Assembly (NCBI GenBank): GCA_947254205.1
Contig: CAMYCE010000049.1
Location: 1-15,249, forward strand
Origin: an uncultured Prevotellaceae bacterium
GTDB lineage: Bacteria > Bacteroidota > Bacteroidia > Bacteroidales > Muribaculaceae
Length of the DNA stretch: 15,249 nucleotides
Direction of reading: 5' to 3'
Both the position numbers and the translations under genes were made by a program. The notes under the pieces were generated by a model, which saw nothing but the letters and a program-made list of their open reading frames with translations, did not search any database and was not told the DNA's origin. Below, in pieces: positions 14,231-15,249 of this stretch. How positions within the stretch are numbered: position 1 is the first letter of the stretch; every line of letters begins with the position of its first letter.

Positions 14231-14806
14231 TTACTCCACCTCTGCCATAAAATTCCAATTCTTGTTTTCAAAAAGGGGCTTGAGAGCCTTTTTGGGCAAG
14301 TAGCGTTGCAACGATTTGCGGGCAATGGGCTTGCCGTTCACCTTGTGGGTCACCTTGAGGTTTTCCTCATTCTCGTCCAGCTCGGCTCGGCATTCCAAGG
14401 TCCATGCAAGGCGGCTTTTCTTGAGGCGAAAGTATTGCTTCACCCATTCTTGTGCGCTACGCCCACTCTGTTGGGTGTAAACTACATAGCCATCGGCACT
14501 ACTCTTGATGCTTTCATATTCTCCAAAACTCTTGGCCACAAGAGTGAAGCCTCTTGGTGAGACAAGAAACACGGCATTCATGCCTCCGCCATTCATGAGC
14601 ACCTCGGCATGTCCGTCGCCATCGATGTCGCATGTGGTCCACTTTTCAAGTGGCATGTCCATCTCCATTGGAGCACACACTTGGCGTTGCCAGCAGCTGC
14701 GCAGTGCTTTGTCGCTATGTTGTAGTTCACGAGCAACCACACTTGATGTGAGCCACAAGCACAATACAATCATCGAAAATGCACTTAAAAATCTTTTCTT
14801 ATTCAT
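14231..14806 (-). CDS. Small exported protein with a DxDGDG motif
   Basis: 191 residues from the ATG at 14806-14804. Signal peptide MNKKRFLSAFSMIVLCLWLTSSVVA. The mature part has DIDGDGHAEVLMNGG at 60-74, the calcium-loop-like pattern seen in FG-GAP/VCBS repeats, followed by VFLVSPRGFTLVAKS, as in a single beta-propeller blade. The C-terminal 60 residues are basic and include TLECRAELDENEENLKVTH. Four Cys in the mature protein (38, 44, 59, 139) could form disulfides after export. I do not recognise the family and no enzyme role is visible. The gene is monocistronic. A weak 6-bp hairpin at 14155-14175 downstream may end it. It lies 93 bases from the MITE-like element. Confidence 0.85.
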   Translation of the reverse strand: MNKKRFLSAFSMIVLCLWLTSSVVARELQHSDKALRSCWQRQVCAPMEMDMPLEKWTTCDIDGDGHAEVLMNGGGMNAVFLVSPRGFTLVAKSFGEYESIKSSADGYVVYTQQSGRSAQEWVKQYFRLKKSRLAWTLECRAELDENEENLKVTHKVNGKPIARKSLQRYLPKKALKPLFENKNWNFMAEVE

Positions 14807-15011
14807 CTTTCATCTTTTTGCGAGTTGATTCTTTTCTACAAAGAAACTCGATTGCATTGACTTTTACAAGAAAACCAAAAACTTTTGCAACCCAACATGG
14901 GCATAAAACAACGGAATTTTTGGGGCGAGTGAAAGGGGTGTGAACGGAAAGTGAAAGGGAATTGAAAGGGAGTGAAAAGACAATAGGATTGGGGGCAGAA
15001 TGAGATGCGTC
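14807..15011. other. Gene-free stretch with purine-rich plus strand
   Basis: No convincing gene. Bases from about 14925 to 14995 are G/A-rich on the plus strand with several loose copies of gtgaaaggg. A promoter for the leftward gene at 14806 must lie here, but I see no clean TAnnTTTG box. Confidence 0.5.
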
Positions 15012-15089
15012 CTTAAAATTCCGTGAAATCCGTGGGACTAAAAGAAGTGAGAATGAGGAGGAAACACCCCCTATCGTTCCTCTCACTTC
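15012..15089 (+). repeat. Hairpin-forming intergenic repeat, copy A
   Basis: It begins with cttaaaattccgtgaaat and ends ctctcacttc, closely matching 15137-15212. The second half folds: GAAGTGA (15044-15050) with TCACTTC (15083-15089), and GAGGAA (15058-15063) with TTCCTC (15077-15082), around a loop containing ACCCCCTATCG. Confidence 0.75.
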
Positions 15090-15102
15090 CCCATCAATCC
15101 CC

Positions 15103-15129
15103 TTCGTTAAATTCGTTAAATTTGTTGAT
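15103..15129 (+). repeat. Three tandem 9-bp units between the hairpin repeats
   Basis: ttcgttaaa occurs twice in a row, followed by the degenerate tttgttgat. These phrases resemble dispersed intergenic repeats common in Bacteroidales genomes (recollection, not searched). Confidence 0.65.
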
Positions 15130-15136
15130 TATCTTT

Positions 15137-15212
15137 CTTAAAATTCCGTGAAATCTGTGGGACTAAAAGAAGGGGCATGAGGAGGGACACCCCCTATCGT
15201 CCCTCTCACTTC
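15137..15212 (+). repeat. Hairpin-forming intergenic repeat, copy B
   Basis: Second copy of the 15012-15089 repeat with a few substitutions and small gaps. Its stem is GAGGGAC (15182-15188) with GTCCCTC (15199-15205). Relative to copy A one A-T pair has become G-C with both sides changed. The outer stem is reduced to GAAG/CTTC. Confidence 0.75.
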
Positions 15213-15249
15213 TCTTCACTCCCCTTTAATTCTCTTAATGACAAGTATG

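Noticed and set aside
15012..15212. CRISPR-like array
   Set aside because: Only two copies of about 77 bp, with a spacer that is itself repetitive; no cas genes and the repeat is far too long.

Overview
The window looks like chromosomal DNA from a Bacteroidales bacterium; a gut lineage such as Muribaculaceae or Prevotellaceae is plausible, but I cannot fix the genus by eye. Four things support this. Several gene starts are preceded by the Bacteroidetes promoter form (TTTG or TTG, about 20 bases, then TAnnTTTG), with little Shine-Dalgarno signal. There is a Bacteroidetes-type serine palmitoyltransferase. There are secreted proteins with C-terminal tails like those of type IX secretion (T9SS) cargo. 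There is also a Bacteroidetes-style ECF sigma / membrane anti-sigma pair.

Layout. 1-178: the right end of a mobile-element-like repeat, followed by a leftward consensus promoter and start codon that run straight into it. 218-2494: a leftward operon of ECF sigma factor, putative anti-sigma protein and an exported protein of unknown role, closed by a hairpin terminator. 2549-2995: a small rightward membrane protein with a PH-like domain. 3003-5812: a leftward pair of ygiQ (radical SAM) and a short cation-diffusion-facilitator (CDF) transporter. 5957-6835: a rightward exported protein with two META (HslJ-like) domains, then a bidirectional terminator. 6969-7517: a leftward PRiA4-ORF3-like protein. 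7794-8981: leftward spt, the first step of sphingolipid synthesis. 8982-9426: an AT-rich divergent promoter region. 9427-13615: a rightward two-gene operon for large exported proteins, a beta-helix plus leucine-rich-repeat protein and a 351-residue partner, with two stacked terminators. 13803-14137: a beheaded T9SS-type C-terminal domain abutting a 191-bp element with terminal inverted repeats, whose right 93 bp are 92/93 identical to the start of the window. 14231-14806: a small exported protein with a DxDGDG motif. 14807-15249: a gene-free region with two copies of a hairpin-forming repeat.

How it fits together. Most of the coding capacity is envelope-directed: sphingolipid precursor, metal efflux, META-domain protein, putative surface repeat proteins, and an ECF regulon that probably senses something through its membrane partner. 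The most unusual parts are the mobile element with gene remnants at both its copies, the beta-helix/LRR fusion under a near-perfect promoter, the (GT)n tract at the start of the transporter gene, and the covarying hairpin repeats at the right end. I did not find a clear defence or conflict system, a CRISPR array, or tRNA/rRNA genes.
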